Of a DNA stretch of 64,000 bases, positions 37,787 to 46,945 are shown one piece after another. The DNA comes from Flavobacteriaceae bacterium (lineage in GTDB: Bacteria > Bacteroidota > Bacteroidia > Flavobacteriales > Flavobacteriaceae): NCBI GenBank assembly GCA_024638165.1, contig JAHEKV010000004.1, positions 340,022 through 404,021 of the forward strand, given 5' to 3'. Under the pieces are notes generated by a model that was not told the origin of the DNA, ran no database searches, and worked only from the letters and a program-made list of their open reading frames with translations. Made by a program: the position numbers and the translations under genes. The stretch's first letter is position 1. Each line of letters begins with the position of its first letter.

Positions 37787-40700
37787 TTACTTATATACCT
37801 TCTTATACTTGTAAAGACTAATTACTCCCAGAATAATTACTCCAAGCAAGGTGTAATATACAAAGGTTGGCGTAATGACTTGATCACCAGACGCATATGA
37901 GTGAAGACCTACTAGATAAAAATTCACTCCAAAATAGGTCATCATAATACTTGCAAAGGCTACAATACTGGCAAAGTTAAACGCCCAACGCCCCTTTAAA
38001 CCGGGAACTAAACGCATGTGCAACACAAAAGCATAAACCAAAATTGAGATCAAGGCCCAAGTCTCTTTAGGATCCCATCCCCAATATCTACCCCATGATT
38101 CATTGGCCCATTGACCTCCTAAAAAGTTTCCTATCGTAAGCATAATCAAACCGATCGTTAAGGCTAATTCATTGATAATCGTCAACTCTTTAACGCTGAT
38201 CTTCATGCGTTCAATATTCTTAGAATTACTGAGTGTTATCAGTAGTAGAGAAACTATACCAAGGATCATTCCGACCGTAAGGGGGCCATAAGAACCTACA
38301 ATAACTGCCACGTGAATCATCAACCAGTAACTATCTAAAACAGGCTGCAGATTAGCAACTGCAGGGTCTACCCAATTCTGATGAGCAATCCATAAAAGCA
38401 TCGAAGCAACAAAGGTTGAAGAGGCCAAAGTAAAGTCACTCTTTTTACCAAGAGCGATTCCCATACCGATAGTCGCCCAGGCTACATACAAGATACTTTC
38501 GTAAGCATCGCTCCAAGGAGCATGTCCAGAAATATACCATCGAAGAATCAGCCCAGCAGTATGTAACACAAAGAGCAGATAAATCAAATACCTAAAACCT
38601 GAAATGGTGAACGTTAATGACTTGCGTTCCTTATAGATATTCGCTACCACTAAGAAGAATAAGAAAATACCGATAAGCGCATCGTACTTGTAGAGACGAT
38701 TGAACAGATCGATCCGATTGTAAATAATCTCAGCCTTTATCTTAGAATCAGAAGGTATCACCTCGAAACCAAGCTGTTGTTGACTTCTCTTTAGGCTAGT
38801 AAGGAGCTGTTCAGCCCTACTGTAATCACCGGTTTGTACCCCTTGATCTACGTATTGTAGGTAAAGTGGTACTGAATTAGAAACAAAACTTCCATAAAGA
38901 GTGTCTGCGACGGTTACGGCCCCTGAACGATACTCTAAAGCTGATGTCCACTTATTATTTTCATCGGTCGGAACAGGGAATATACGCAGTATGTCACCAC
39001 TTAAAGCACGATTTAAGAGTGCCAAGCGCAGAGCCGCATCTTTGAAGTCTTGTTGAAACTTGTTTGGAGTAGCTGTTGCGTAGGCTTCTTGTAAATAAGG
39101 ACCGAGCTTATTCGAACCAGATTCATCAAAAAAATCAGTAACCTTAACAAAACGCTGATCGCTATCGACTCCTATAATTTTCCGAATACTGTCGTTTTGG
39201 GTTTTTTTATCTAAAGCTAAGATCTCGGTATTATACCAAAGGCCAGGGTACAACATCATTGACAGCATCACCTGCTCAGGAGCAAGTCCTTTGTAATCAT
39301 TTTTAAAACTCAACTTTCGAAGTAGTTCAGAAGCAAAGGTGTGTGCCGGCTTCATTCGTCCCTGATCGTCTTGAATAACAAGGGAGGCAAATTGTTCGGC
39401 ATGTTTCTTATCGACCACATTCGAAAAAATGATGGAGTCCACCTCCTTTTGAGTAGGCAGATTCGATTGAGCCAAAGCACTACCCAGTGATAATAGCGTC
39501 AAGAGCACGGTCAAAGAAGCCTTTTTCTTTGCTAGTTTTTTGAGCGACTGAGCGAGCACTTTGAAGCGTGTTTTTCCGAAAAAAAGAAGGCCCATCAAGC
39601 CAATATAAAGTAGAAAATAACCAATATAGGTGATCCATGTACCCCAGAAGTCGTGATTCACAGATAAGACGGTCCCTGTCTCATCTGGAAAGAAGCTTGA
39701 TTGAAAAAACCGATACCCTTTGTGGTCTAATACGTGGTTCATATAAATGTCGTAATCAAAAGACTTTTCATCTTCAACCGAAATACGACTCATAAACGAT
39801 GAATAATTGACCTCAGTACCTGGATATTTCTCGGCGATAAAATCATTTAAGGTAATTGCAAAAGGAAGTTCATATTCCTTTGAACCATAACGCATCGTGA
39901 AATCAAGACCCGCTAGAGTAAAGGGAGTCTCAAAATCTGTAAAACCTTGCCCTCCAAGCAATGTAACCTCTTTCGATTGATCCCCCGCTAACACATTCAA
40001 AACTAAAGCTTGTTTCGCCTCTGTCGAAGAATCGGATGAAGGGACAACACCTACCTTTCCTCGAATAGCACCGTTAGGAATTACAAAAGCTAAATCACCC
40101 ATAGTGTAGAGCGATCTTAGTTGTAAGGTATCTTGAACATCTGACTCTAATCGTCCAGTATACTGATCAGCCATTCGCATAAAATCAGCGCTAAATGGGC
40201 TCTTAACTAGATAATTTCTGTCCCCATCTAAAGTAATAGAGATCGCTCCTTCGGTAGGCTTGTTAAAAGAAAATAGCGTGTTGTGAATATTCGATACAGT
40301 ACCCTCTTCAATGAAGTGTTCATGGCGGGTTCCACCTCCTGATTCTACAATTTTAAGTAACAGTTTTCCACTTTCATCAGGAATGATGTCTTCTACGGCT
40401 TCTTCGATAAAGTCTACATAGCTAATAGTGACTGGCGTATCTCCGAAACGTGAGTTCCACGGTAGGCTACTTTTTCTGCCCTCTTCACTGAAAATCATAT
40501 CATCCTCTAATGATTTTCTTCTGCGATTACCCTCTAAGTCTCCATCAATGTAAACCGTTAAAAAAGTTTTGTCTGAATAAAAGCTCGAGGCGGTTTCACC
40601 TTCGGCGATAGGCATCATACCTTCAAAACTGATGTATCTCGTTACTCCTGCCCCGATAATGATTAATATCCAACTTAGGTGCAATGCCAGAATAGGCCAT

Positions 40701-40927
40701 TTACTCCATTTCCAAAGTTTGTACCGTTTAATATTACCGAAAAAGTTAATGACAAAAAGGAGCATCATCAGCTCGAACCATTTTGCATTGTAGATATAGA
40801 TTCGCGCGGTTTCGGTGCTATACATGCTTTCTATAAAAGTTCCAACCGCCATTGCTAATGCAAAAAGGAGGAATAGAACACTCATTAATCGCGTTGAAAA
40901 TAGAAATCGCAACAATGGATTGGCCAT
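37787..40927 (-). CDS. CcsBA-type cytochrome c biogenesis protein (ResB-CcsA fusion)
   Basis: Large integral membrane protein of 1046 residues in which ResB and CcsA of system II heme delivery are fused. The first about 480 residues are ResB-like, with three early transmembrane segments and a long periplasmic region (about 110-430). The middle (about 485-740) is also periplasmic. The last about 300 residues are CcsA, with the heme-handling WGWDPKETW tryptophan-rich motif (949-957) and candidate axial histidines in LLFVLHTAG, LMIHVAVIV and LVGLHSYASG. It exports heme and attaches it to c-type apocytochromes. A TAATTTTG -7 box (40951-40958) lies upstream. It is followed by bshB1 on the same strand. 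Confidence 0.92.
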   Translation of the reverse strand: MANPLLRFLFSTRLMSVLFLLFALAMAVGTFIESMYSTETARIYIYNAKWFELMMLLFVINFFGNIKRYKLWKWSKWPILALHLSWILIIIGAGVTRYISFEGMMPIAEGETASSFYSDKTFLTVYIDGDLEGNRRRKSLEDDMIFSEEGRKSSLPWNSRFGDTPVTISYVDFIEEAVEDIIPDESGKLLLKIVESGGGTRHEHFIEEGTVSNIHNTLFSFNKPTEGAISITLDGDRNYLVKSPFSADFMRMADQYTGRLESDVQDTLQLRSLYTMGDLAFVIPNGAIRGKVGVVPSSDSSTEAKQALVLNVLAGDQSKEVTLLGGQGFTDFETPFTLAGLDFTMRYGSKEYELPFAITLNDFIAEKYPGTEVNYSSFMSRISVEDEKSFDYDIYMNHVLDHKGYRFFQSSFFPDETGTVLSVNHDFWGTWITYIGYFLLYIGLMGLLFFGKTRFKVLAQSLKKLAKKKASLTVLLTLLSLGSALAQSNLPTQKEVDSIIFSNVVDKKHAEQFASLVIQDDQGRMKPAHTFASELLRKLSFKNDYKGLAPEQVMLSMMLYPGLWYNTEILALDKKTQNDSIRKIIGVDSDQRFVKVTDFFDESGSNKLGPYLQEAYATATPNKFQQDFKDAALRLALLNRALSGDILRIFPVPTDENNKWTSALEYRSGAVTVADTLYGSFVSNSVPLYLQYVDQGVQTGDYSRAEQLLTSLKRSQQQLGFEVIPSDSKIKAEIIYNRIDLFNRLYKYDALIGIFLFFLVVANIYKERKSLTFTISGFRYLIYLLFVLHTAGLILRWYISGHAPWSDAYESILYVAWATIGMGIALGKKSDFTLASSTFVASMLLWIAHQNWVDPAVANLQPVLDSYWLMIHVAVIVGSYGPLTVGMILGIVSLLLITLSNSKNIERMKISVKELTIINELALTIGLIMLTIGNFLGGQWANESWGRYWGWDPKETWALISILVYAFVLHMRLVPGLKGRWAFNFASIVAFASIMMTYFGVNFYLVGLHSYASGDQVITPTFVYYTLLGVIILGVISLYKYKKVYK

Positions 40928-40950
40928 GAAAAGAGCTTTAGTTTAGAGTG

Positions 40951-40958
40951 CAAAATTA
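40951..40958 (-). promoter_or_regulatory. Candidate -7 element of ccsBA promoter
   Basis: TAATTTTG on the minus strand, 23 nt before the ccsBA ATG. No clear -33 TTG. Confidence 0.45.
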
Positions 40959-40991
40959 AGGCGTTTTGAGCTAAAAACAGTAGCTTCGAAT

Positions 40992-41753
40992 ATGCATATG
41001 ATTCAATCCGTGGGTATTATTGGATGCGGTGCTTTGGGAAGAAATTTATTTCACAACCTCAAATCGCTAGAAGGCTTAACTACGAAATGTTTTTGCCGAA
41101 GTATTGAGAAAGATGATGCTCTCTACAAAAGCAGCGTTCGCGAGATAGAAGAACTCTTTCATTCTGACCTTATTTTAATCGCTGTGTCTGACCAAAATAT
41201 TATAGAGATTGGTCAACTACTGACCACCTATTCAGGAATTGTAGCTCATTGTAGCGGGGCTACCCCACTTCATCATTTCAATGGTAAGGGCGGAGTATTT
41301 TATCCGCTTCAAAGTTTTTCAAAGTCAGTCATTCGATCCTTTAAAGAAATACCACTACTCATCGAAGGAGTTAATGAAGAAACCACCAAACAACTGTACT
41401 CATTTGCACAAAGACTGAGTAATCAAGTGGAGCATTTATCAGGTGAAAAGCGTCAAAAGCTGCATTTGGCAGCAGTGATGAGCCAAAACTTTAGTAACCA
41501 TCTTATTGCATTAACACAAGCCTACCTAGAAAAGGAAGCAATTTCGTTTCAAGCGTTAATACCGTTACTTGAAGAAGGGCTAGGTAATGCATTATACCAA
41601 AATGCAAAAGAAATTCAGAGTGGTCCGGCGCGCAGAAGGGATGCCAAAACCTTAGAGACTCACCTAAATTTGCTCAAAGAAGAAAAAAGGCTACTACCTT
41701 TGTACGAGCAGTTAAGCGAATCTATCAAAACCTATTATGAAGAAGATTTTTAA
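40992..41753 (+). CDS. Rossmann-fold oxidoreductase-like protein (DUF2520)
   Basis: Protein of 253 residues with an N-terminal NAD(P)-binding Rossmann fold (GIIGCGALGRNLF, about 8-20) and a C-terminal helical DUF2520 domain (about 120-250), related in layout to pyrroline-5-carboxylate reductases. The substrate is not known. A second ATG two codons on is an alternative start. It opens the run DUF2520-kdsC-maf, which is a common Bacteroidota arrangement; its end overlaps kdsC by 17 bp. Confidence 0.85.
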   Translation: MHMIQSVGIIGCGALGRNLFHNLKSLEGLTTKCFCRSIEKDDALYKSSVREIEELFHSDLILIAVSDQNIIEIGQLLTTYSGIVAHCSGATPLHHFNGKGGVFYPLQSFSKSVIRSFKEIPLLIEGVNEETTKQLYSFAQRLSNQVEHLSGEKRQKLHLAAVMSQNFSNHLIALTQAYLEKEAISFQALIPLLEEGLGNALYQNAKEIQSGPARRRDAKTLETHLNLLKEEKRLLPLYEQLSESIKTYYEEDF

Positions 41754-42264
41754 AGCAGAGTTACACCATATCAAACATTTTGTATTCGATGTAGATGGAG
41801 TGATGACTGATGGCACCGTAAGTATTGACGCAAATGGAGAGCTTATTCGAACCATGAATGTCAAAGATGGTTATGCACTGAAGGTAGCATTGCAATTGGG
41901 CTACGGAATTGGAATCATTACTGGGGGTACCAATAAAGCGGTAAAAGATCGTTTAAAAGCTTTAGGTATTACGGATATTTTTTTAGGCGCACACGATAAA
42001 GCTACAGTACTTAAAGAATACCTGGAAGATTACGGAATTAACCCTGAACAGACCCTTTATATGGGTGATGATTTACCCGATCTGCCGGCTATGCAACTTT
42101 GTCGTCTAGCTACTTGTCCGCAAGATGCAGTCCCAGAAATCAAAGATAAAGCAGATTATGTCTCTCATATTCACGGAGGTAAAGGCTGTGTTAGAGATGT
42201 CATCGAGCAAGTATTAAAAGTTAACGGGCACTGGAATAATGATTCAACAATTACTAGCGCGTAA
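41737..42264 (+). CDS. kdsC: KDO-8-phosphate phosphatase-like HAD hydrolase (KdsC)
   Basis: HAD-superfamily (subclass C0) phosphatase of 175 residues. Motif I FDVDGVMTDG gives the nucleophile and acid-base Asp residues, motif II is IITGG, and motif IV MGDDLPD binds Mg. Cap-less short form and the KDGYALK and GKGCVRD segments match KdsC, which dephosphorylates Kdo-8-phosphate for lipopolysaccharide. A related sugar-phosphate role is possible. It overlaps maf by 26 bp, indicating tight coupling. Confidence 0.9.
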   Translation: MKKIFKAELHHIKHFVFDVDGVMTDGTVSIDANGELIRTMNVKDGYALKVALQLGYGIGIITGGTNKAVKDRLKALGITDIFLGAHDKATVLKEYLEDYGINPEQTLYMGDDLPDLPAMQLCRLATCPQDAVPEIKDKADYVSHIHGGKGCVRDVIEQVLKVNGHWNNDSTITSA

Positions 42265-42835
42265 AGCCAAAAAATTAGTATTAGGATCGCAATCTCCTAG
42301 ACGCAAAGCTTTTCTCGAAGAACTTCATCTTACCTTTTCTACAAGAAGTTCATCTGTAGAAGAAATCTATCCTCCAGAACTGGTAGCCGAAGAGATTGCT
42401 ATTTACTTAGCTGAGCTCAAATTCGAAGCACTCGAACCAACACTACAGGAGGATGAGTTATTAATAACCTCAGATACAGTTGTTTGGAATAACAATACCT
42501 CCTTAGAAAAAGCCGCAAATAAAGATGATGCCATTCGAATGCTTAAGGCACTGTCTAACAATAAGCATCAGGTAATCACTGCTCTTTGTATCGGAGATGC
42601 TAATAAAAGATGGACCTCGTATGAGGTTACTGAGGTACATTTCAGAGCACTGAAAGAGGAAGAGATCGAATATTATGTGGATCACTATCAACCCTTCGAT
42701 AAGGCGGGTGCATACGGAATACAGGAATGGATCGGGCTTATTGGTATCACAAACATCTCAGGCAACTACCCCGCTGTAGTTGGTTTACCAACTGCCCTAC
42801 TCTACCAAGGACTTAAAGAGTTTTTAGAAGATTAG
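42239..42835 (+). CDS. maf: Maf-family nucleoside triphosphate pyrophosphatase
   Basis: Maf/YhdE-like pyrophosphatase of 198 residues that removes pyrophosphate from non-canonical or dTTP/UTP nucleotides. The substrate motif LGSQSPRRKAFLEEL (about 15-29), the catalytic-Asp region SDTVVW and the later KPFDKAGAYGIQ-like motif (QPFDKAGAYGIQEW) are present. Which Maf subtype it is cannot be settled by eye. Start at ATG 42239, inside the end of kdsC. Confidence 0.93.
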   Translation: MIQQLLARKAKKLVLGSQSPRRKAFLEELHLTFSTRSSSVEEIYPPELVAEEIAIYLAELKFEALEPTLQEDELLITSDTVVWNNNTSLEKAANKDDAIRMLKALSNNKHQVITALCIGDANKRWTSYEVTEVHFRALKEEEIEYYVDHYQPFDKAGAYGIQEWIGLIGITNISGNYPAVVGLPTALLYQGLKEFLED

Positions 42836-42848
42836 ATTTTGTTTATCT

Positions 42849-42860
42849 TTTACCGGTAAA
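42849..42860. repeat. Perfect 12-bp palindrome upstream of the SRPBCC-SDR-photolyase operon
   Basis: TTTACCGGTAAA is identical to its reverse complement. It ends 15 bp before the TATCTTTG -7 box of the operon and covers the place where the -33 box is expected. It lacks a T-run and loop, so it is not a terminator. Candidate operator of an unknown regulator. Confidence 0.6.
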
Positions 42861-42875
42861 TAGTTAAACAAATTG

Positions 42876-42883
42876 TATCTTTG
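42876..42883 (+). promoter_or_regulatory. -7 element giving a predicted leaderless transcript
   Basis: TATCTTTG matches TAnnTTTG and ends 4 nt before the ATG of the SRPBCC gene. The expected start of transcription lies at the start codon. Confidence 0.6.
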
Positions 42884-42887
42884 AGTT

Positions 42888-43391
42888 ATGTATTGGTACT
42901 ACCTCGAAGCGGTTCAAGAACTACCTATTGGCACAGACGAAGCCTGGCAATTTCTAACAAATGCCAAGAATTTAGAATTCTTGACACCTGCCCCAATGAA
43001 TTTAACCATTAAAAGTTCGAACACCACTCCGCTTTACACTGGTAAAATTCTTCACTACAGTGTTACTCCATTGCCCTTATATAAAACCCTATGGGTTAGT
43101 GAAATCACTAGTTATATTGAAGGAAAATTGTTTGCCGACAAGCAGTTATATGGTCCTTATAGATCTTGGAATCACGAACACGAGGTTGCCCGATCGAAGG
43201 CAGGGAGCATCATCATTGATCGCGTATATTTTCAAATGCCCTTTGGAATATTAGGAGGTTTAGCCTACACTCTAATCGTTAGAAGGGCACTATTTAAAGC
43301 GTTCTCATTCAGAAAAAGTCAATTAATCAAGCTTTACCCCTCTGTTGAGAATCTTCACTATTCATTTCAACTTAAAAGAATAAAAGCATGA
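42888..43391 (+). CDS. SRPBCC (START-like ligand-binding) protein
   Basis: Protein of 167 residues of the SRPBCC superfamily: a helix-grip fold with a lipophilic cavity. Seen are the N-terminal strand and helix PIGTDEAWQFLTNAKNLEFLTP, the central KTLWVSEI and YGPYRSWNHEHEV segments typical of the group near light- and stress-linked photolyase genes, and MPFGILGG near the end. Ligand unknown. First gene of an operon with SDR and photolyase (4 bp overlap with the SDR). Confidence 0.82.
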   Translation: MYWYYLEAVQELPIGTDEAWQFLTNAKNLEFLTPAPMNLTIKSSNTTPLYTGKILHYSVTPLPLYKTLWVSEITSYIEGKLFADKQLYGPYRSWNHEHEVARSKAGSIIIDRVYFQMPFGILGGLAYTLIVRRALFKAFSFRKSQLIKLYPSVENLHYSFQLKRIKA

Positions 43392-44077
43392 AACACATTC
43401 TTCTGGTAGGAGGTTCAACAGGAATCGGAAAAGCTCTCGCCGAGGAGCTATTACAAAAAGGCCACAAGGTTACTATGGCTTCTAGAAATCGTCCAGCCAT
43501 TGATCATTTGCAATTTAACCATCTTACTTTCGATGTGTTGACCTCAGATGCATCTGAATTATCTAATGTCGGAGCCCTAGACGGCTTTAGCTATTTGCCA
43601 GGAAGTATTGCTCTTAAACCCTTACAAATGTTGAAGGAGGAGCAGTTCAAATCAGATATGGAAATCAATTTCTTTGGTTTAGTAAGATGTATCAAATCAA
43701 TAAGTAATCAACTCAGCGAAGGTGCTTCACTCGTTTTCTTTTCAAGTGTAGCGGCCCAACTGGGAATGCCCTTTCATAGTTCAATTGCTGCTGCGAAGGC
43801 GGCAGTCGAAGGTTTTACCAAATCATTAGCCGCTGAAAGCGCACCAAAATGGAGAGTGAATTGTATTGCTCCTTCGCTTACCGATACCCCATTAGCGGCT
43901 CGCTTGCTAAACAATGACAAAAAACGTGAAATGATCGAGGAGAAACACCCTCTGAAAAAAATAGGAAAAGCCACTGATCTAGCAAAACTTGCTCTATTTC
44001 TTCTCAGTGATGACAGTTCTTGGATCACCGGGCAAGTAATCGGTAATGATGGGGGGAAATCAACATTGAGTATTTAA
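43388..44077 (+). CDS. SDR family protein lacking the catalytic tyrosine
   Basis: Short-chain dehydrogenase/reductase of 229 residues. The cofactor-binding motif GGSTGIGKA is at 8-16 and catalytic Ser120 (FFSSVAA) and Lys137 are in place, but the Tyr of YxxxK is Ile133 (HSSIAAAKAAVEG). Related Bacteroidota proteins, as I recall, also have a non-Tyr residue there, so it is probably a family trait and not a local mutation. The C-terminal WITGQVIGNDGG is intact. It may be a reductase with altered chemistry or a binding protein. Placed between SRPBCC and photolyase genes. Confidence 0.88.
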   Translation: MKHILLVGGSTGIGKALAEELLQKGHKVTMASRNRPAIDHLQFNHLTFDVLTSDASELSNVGALDGFSYLPGSIALKPLQMLKEEQFKSDMEINFFGLVRCIKSISNQLSEGASLVFFSSVAAQLGMPFHSSIAAAKAAVEGFTKSLAAESAPKWRVNCIAPSLTDTPLAARLLNNDKKREMIEEKHPLKKIGKATDLAKLALFLLSDDSSWITGQVIGNDGGKSTLSI

Positions 44078-44081
44078 TATC

Positions 44082-45383
44082 ATGAACGCAATCTTTTGGT
44101 TTCGTCGTGATTTAAGACTGTTTGATCACAAGGTCTTGTACGAGGCACTCACCGAGTGTGACAGCGTATCACCCATTTTTATTTTTGATCCAGCTATTTT
44201 AGATCATCTTCAGAAAAATGACCACCGGGTACAGTTTATTTTTGATAGCCTTAGGGATTTGAATAAATCTCTTGAATCAAAACAACAATCAATCCAAATA
44301 TTTTTCGGAAAACCAATCGCTGTTTTCAAACAACTCATTGAAGAGAACTCGATTCAAAGAGTTTATACAAGTGCTGATTATGAGCCTTATGCTCGAAAAA
44401 GAGATGGCGAAATAGCCGAAGTCCTAAAAGAAAAGGATATAAAATTTATTCGTAAGAAGGACGGGGTCATCTTCGAACAAGATGAAGTGGTTAAAGATGA
44501 CGGATCGCCATACGTAGTCTTTACACCTTACAAGAAAAAGTGGATGAGTCACTTACAACCTGAGGAGGATTTCAAAGCGTATGATATAGCTCCTTATCTT
44601 GATAAGTTCAAGACACTAAGCACTAAGCTGAAAATCGTTCACGAGTTATCTGATATCGATTTTTCACCAAGTACTATACCTGCTCCGACCATTAGATTGA
44701 ATAATTCGATTATTGATCATTATGAAGACACTCGTAATTTCCCATCGGTTCCAGGCACTTCTCAGCTAGGAACAAGCTTGCGTTTTGGAACCGTTTCCAT
44801 TCGACAACTGGCCAGAAAGGCCTACCAGTCTGCAAATCATACTTTTTTAAGTGAACTGATTTGGAGGGAATTCTTTCAACAAATTTTATGGCACTTCCCA
44901 AAAACAGTTAATTATTCCTTCAAGCCTGCCTATGATCGAATAGAATGGAGGAATGCACCTGAAGATTTTGAGCGTTGGAAGGAAGGTAAAACAGGATATG
45001 CACTGGTAGACGCAGGTATGAGAGAGTTGAATGCTACTGGTTACATGCATAACCGAGTACGAATGCTAGTAGCGAGTTTTTTATGTAAACACTTATTAAT
45101 TGATTGGAGACTCGGAGAAGCTTATTTCGCAGAAAAATTGTTCGACTTTGAGTTAGCAAGCAACGTAGGTAACTGGCAGTGGGCAGCAGGTTCAGGGGTA
45201 GATGCAGCACCTTATTTTCGAATTTTTAATCCAATTACTCAAGTCAAAAAATTCGATGCAGATTTGAAATATATCAGAAAATGGGTTCCAGAATTTGAAT
45301 CGATACACTACCAACCCATGGTAGACCACAAGTTTGCGCGAGAACGCTGCCTTTCTACTTATAAACAAGCACTGAATTCGTAA
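44082..45383 (+). CDS. Cryptochrome/DNA photolyase family protein
   Basis: Flavoprotein of 433 residues. The N-terminal alpha/beta domain starts IFWFRRDLRLFDH and can bind an antenna; the helical FAD-binding domain includes TSLRFGTVSIRQLA, WREFFQQILWHFP, YMHNRVRM and NVGNWQWAAGSGVDAAPYFR. These are those of class I CPD photolyase-like enzymes that repair UV-induced pyrimidine dimers with blue light. A pure cryptochrome function cannot be ruled out. It starts 4 bp after the SDR gene, as third gene of the operon. Confidence 0.92.
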   Translation: MNAIFWFRRDLRLFDHKVLYEALTECDSVSPIFIFDPAILDHLQKNDHRVQFIFDSLRDLNKSLESKQQSIQIFFGKPIAVFKQLIEENSIQRVYTSADYEPYARKRDGEIAEVLKEKDIKFIRKKDGVIFEQDEVVKDDGSPYVVFTPYKKKWMSHLQPEEDFKAYDIAPYLDKFKTLSTKLKIVHELSDIDFSPSTIPAPTIRLNNSIIDHYEDTRNFPSVPGTSQLGTSLRFGTVSIRQLARKAYQSANHTFLSELIWREFFQQILWHFPKTVNYSFKPAYDRIEWRNAPEDFERWKEGKTGYALVDAGMRELNATGYMHNRVRMLVASFLCKHLLIDWRLGEAYFAEKLFDFELASNVGNWQWAAGSGVDAAPYFRIFNPITQVKKFDADLKYIRKWVPEFESIHYQPMVDHKFARERCLSTYKQALNS

Positions 45384-45424
45384 GGTTCCTTTTCGTATCT
45401 TCACTAGCAAACCTTTAAAGAGAT

Positions 45425-46852
45425 ATGAAAAAATCATTTCTATTCGCTTTGTTGTTCGCAAGTTTCTTTGCAGCGAATGCTCAGCGATTAAGCAAACACA
45501 AAAAAGCGATCATTGCTTCAGTAGAAAAACATGAAAGAGAACTCATAGCGGTGAGCGATTCTATATGGGCTCTTGCAGAAACAGCATTTGAAGAACATCA
45601 ATCTGCTCGAATTTTGGCAGACTATGCAGAATCTCAAGGATTCAATGTAGAGCGCGGAGTGGCAGGTATTCCAACCGCATTTGTGGCTACCTATGGTAGC
45701 GGTTCACCAGTAATCTCTGTATTGGGTGAATTCGATGCTTTACCTGGAATTTCACAAAAGGCGAGCCCCGTAAAAGAGGCTTTAAACGAAGGAGCTGCGG
45801 GTCATGGTTGTGGCCATAATTTATTTGGTGCTGGTAGTTTAGGTGCCGCTTTAGCAGTTAAAGAACTTATTGAAACAGGTAAAATAAAAGGAACGGTAAA
45901 GTTTTTGGGCACCCCTTCAGAAGAAAAATTCTTTGGTAAAATTTGGATGGTTCGTGAAGGCTTATGGAACGATGTCGATGTGAATTTGAGTTGGCACCCA
46001 GCTGCTCAAACTGAAGCGGATGTTCAAAGTTCATTAGCCTTAGTAGATTTTAAAGTAGAATTTTTCGGACAAACCGCACATGCCTCTGCGGATCCATGGA
46101 ACGGTCGTTCAGCATCTGATGCCCTAGAAATCTATACAACGGGGATCAACTACTACCGTGAACATGTAAAACCTACGGTCAGAATCCATTATCACATCCA
46201 AGATGGAGGACAGGTAGTAAATGTAGTCCCTGATTACTCTAAACTATGGGTGCGGGTTAGAGATACAAAGAGGGAAGGTATGATGCCTGTTTACGAACGA
46301 ATCAAAGAAATGGCTGAAGGAGCAGCAATTATGGCTGATGTAGACTATAAAATTTCACTAATCTCGGGTATTTATGAAGTTCTCGTTAATCGCCGTGGCG
46401 GTGAAATTATGCAGTCGAATTTAGAACTTCTTGGGCCCATTGAATATACCGAAGACGAAATTGCATTTGGAAAACGCATTCAACAAGAAACCGGAAAAGA
46501 ACAGGTAGGAATGGACGCATCAATCAATCCATTACTTCCTACCGCAGAGCATCCAGGAGGAGGCTCTACAGATGTTGGGGATGTTAGCTGGAACGTTGCT
46601 AATATTAACCTCGGAGTAACCACTGCTCCAAAAGGAACACCTTGGCACTCTTGGGCTGTTGTTGCTTGTGGAGGTATGAGTATCGGACATAAAGGAATGA
46701 CTTACGCCGCAAAAGCAATGGGAATGACCATGGTTGATCTTTTTGAAAATCCTAAATGGGTAGAACAAGTGAAGTCTGAGTACAAGGAAAGAAAAGGAAA
46801 TACCGTGTACGAAGCCATTGTGCCTGATGGCCCACCGCCGATTAATCAATAA
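45425..46852 (+). CDS. Secreted M20D-type amidohydrolase
   Basis: Exported zinc or manganese amidohydrolase of 475 residues, AbgB-like. A signal peptide (MKKSFLFALLFASFFAANA) is followed by metal-ligand motifs GHGCGHNLFGAGS, TPSEEKFFGK (acid-base Glu), WHPAA and the late His in IGHKGM. A dimerisation domain (about 195-310) is inserted between the metal-binding halves. Members cleave N-acyl or p-aminobenzoyl amide bonds; the substrate here is unknown. Ended by a strong hairpin. Confidence 0.9.
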   Translation: MKKSFLFALLFASFFAANAQRLSKHKKAIIASVEKHERELIAVSDSIWALAETAFEEHQSARILADYAESQGFNVERGVAGIPTAFVATYGSGSPVISVLGEFDALPGISQKASPVKEALNEGAAGHGCGHNLFGAGSLGAALAVKELIETGKIKGTVKFLGTPSEEKFFGKIWMVREGLWNDVDVNLSWHPAAQTEADVQSSLALVDFKVEFFGQTAHASADPWNGRSASDALEIYTTGINYYREHVKPTVRIHYHIQDGGQVVNVVPDYSKLWVRVRDTKREGMMPVYERIKEMAEGAAIMADVDYKISLISGIYEVLVNRRGGEIMQSNLELLGPIEYTEDEIAFGKRIQQETGKEQVGMDASINPLLPTAEHPGGGSTDVGDVSWNVANINLGVTTAPKGTPWHSWAVVACGGMSIGHKGMTYAAKAMGMTMVDLFENPKWVEQVKSEYKERKGNTVYEAIVPDGPPPINQ

Positions 46853-46858
46853 TCAATG

Positions 46859-46884
46859 AAAGCCTCCCTTTGGAGGCTTTTTTT
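46859..46884 (+). terminator. Rho-independent terminator after the amidohydrolase gene
   Basis: Stem AAAGCCTCC / GGAGGCTTT with loop CTTT, followed by T4. Confidence 0.9.
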
Positions 46885-46921
46885 ATTAATACAGATTAAG
46901 GCAATAATCTTTCAAAGGCTA

Positions 46922-46929
46922 TAAATTTG
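46922..46929 (+). promoter_or_regulatory. Candidate -7 element of pirin promoter
   Basis: TAAATTTG matches TAnnTTTG, 16 nt before the pirin ATG. No -33 TTG at the usual distance. Confidence 0.5.
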
Positions 46930-46945
46930 TAGAAAACCGATAGCT

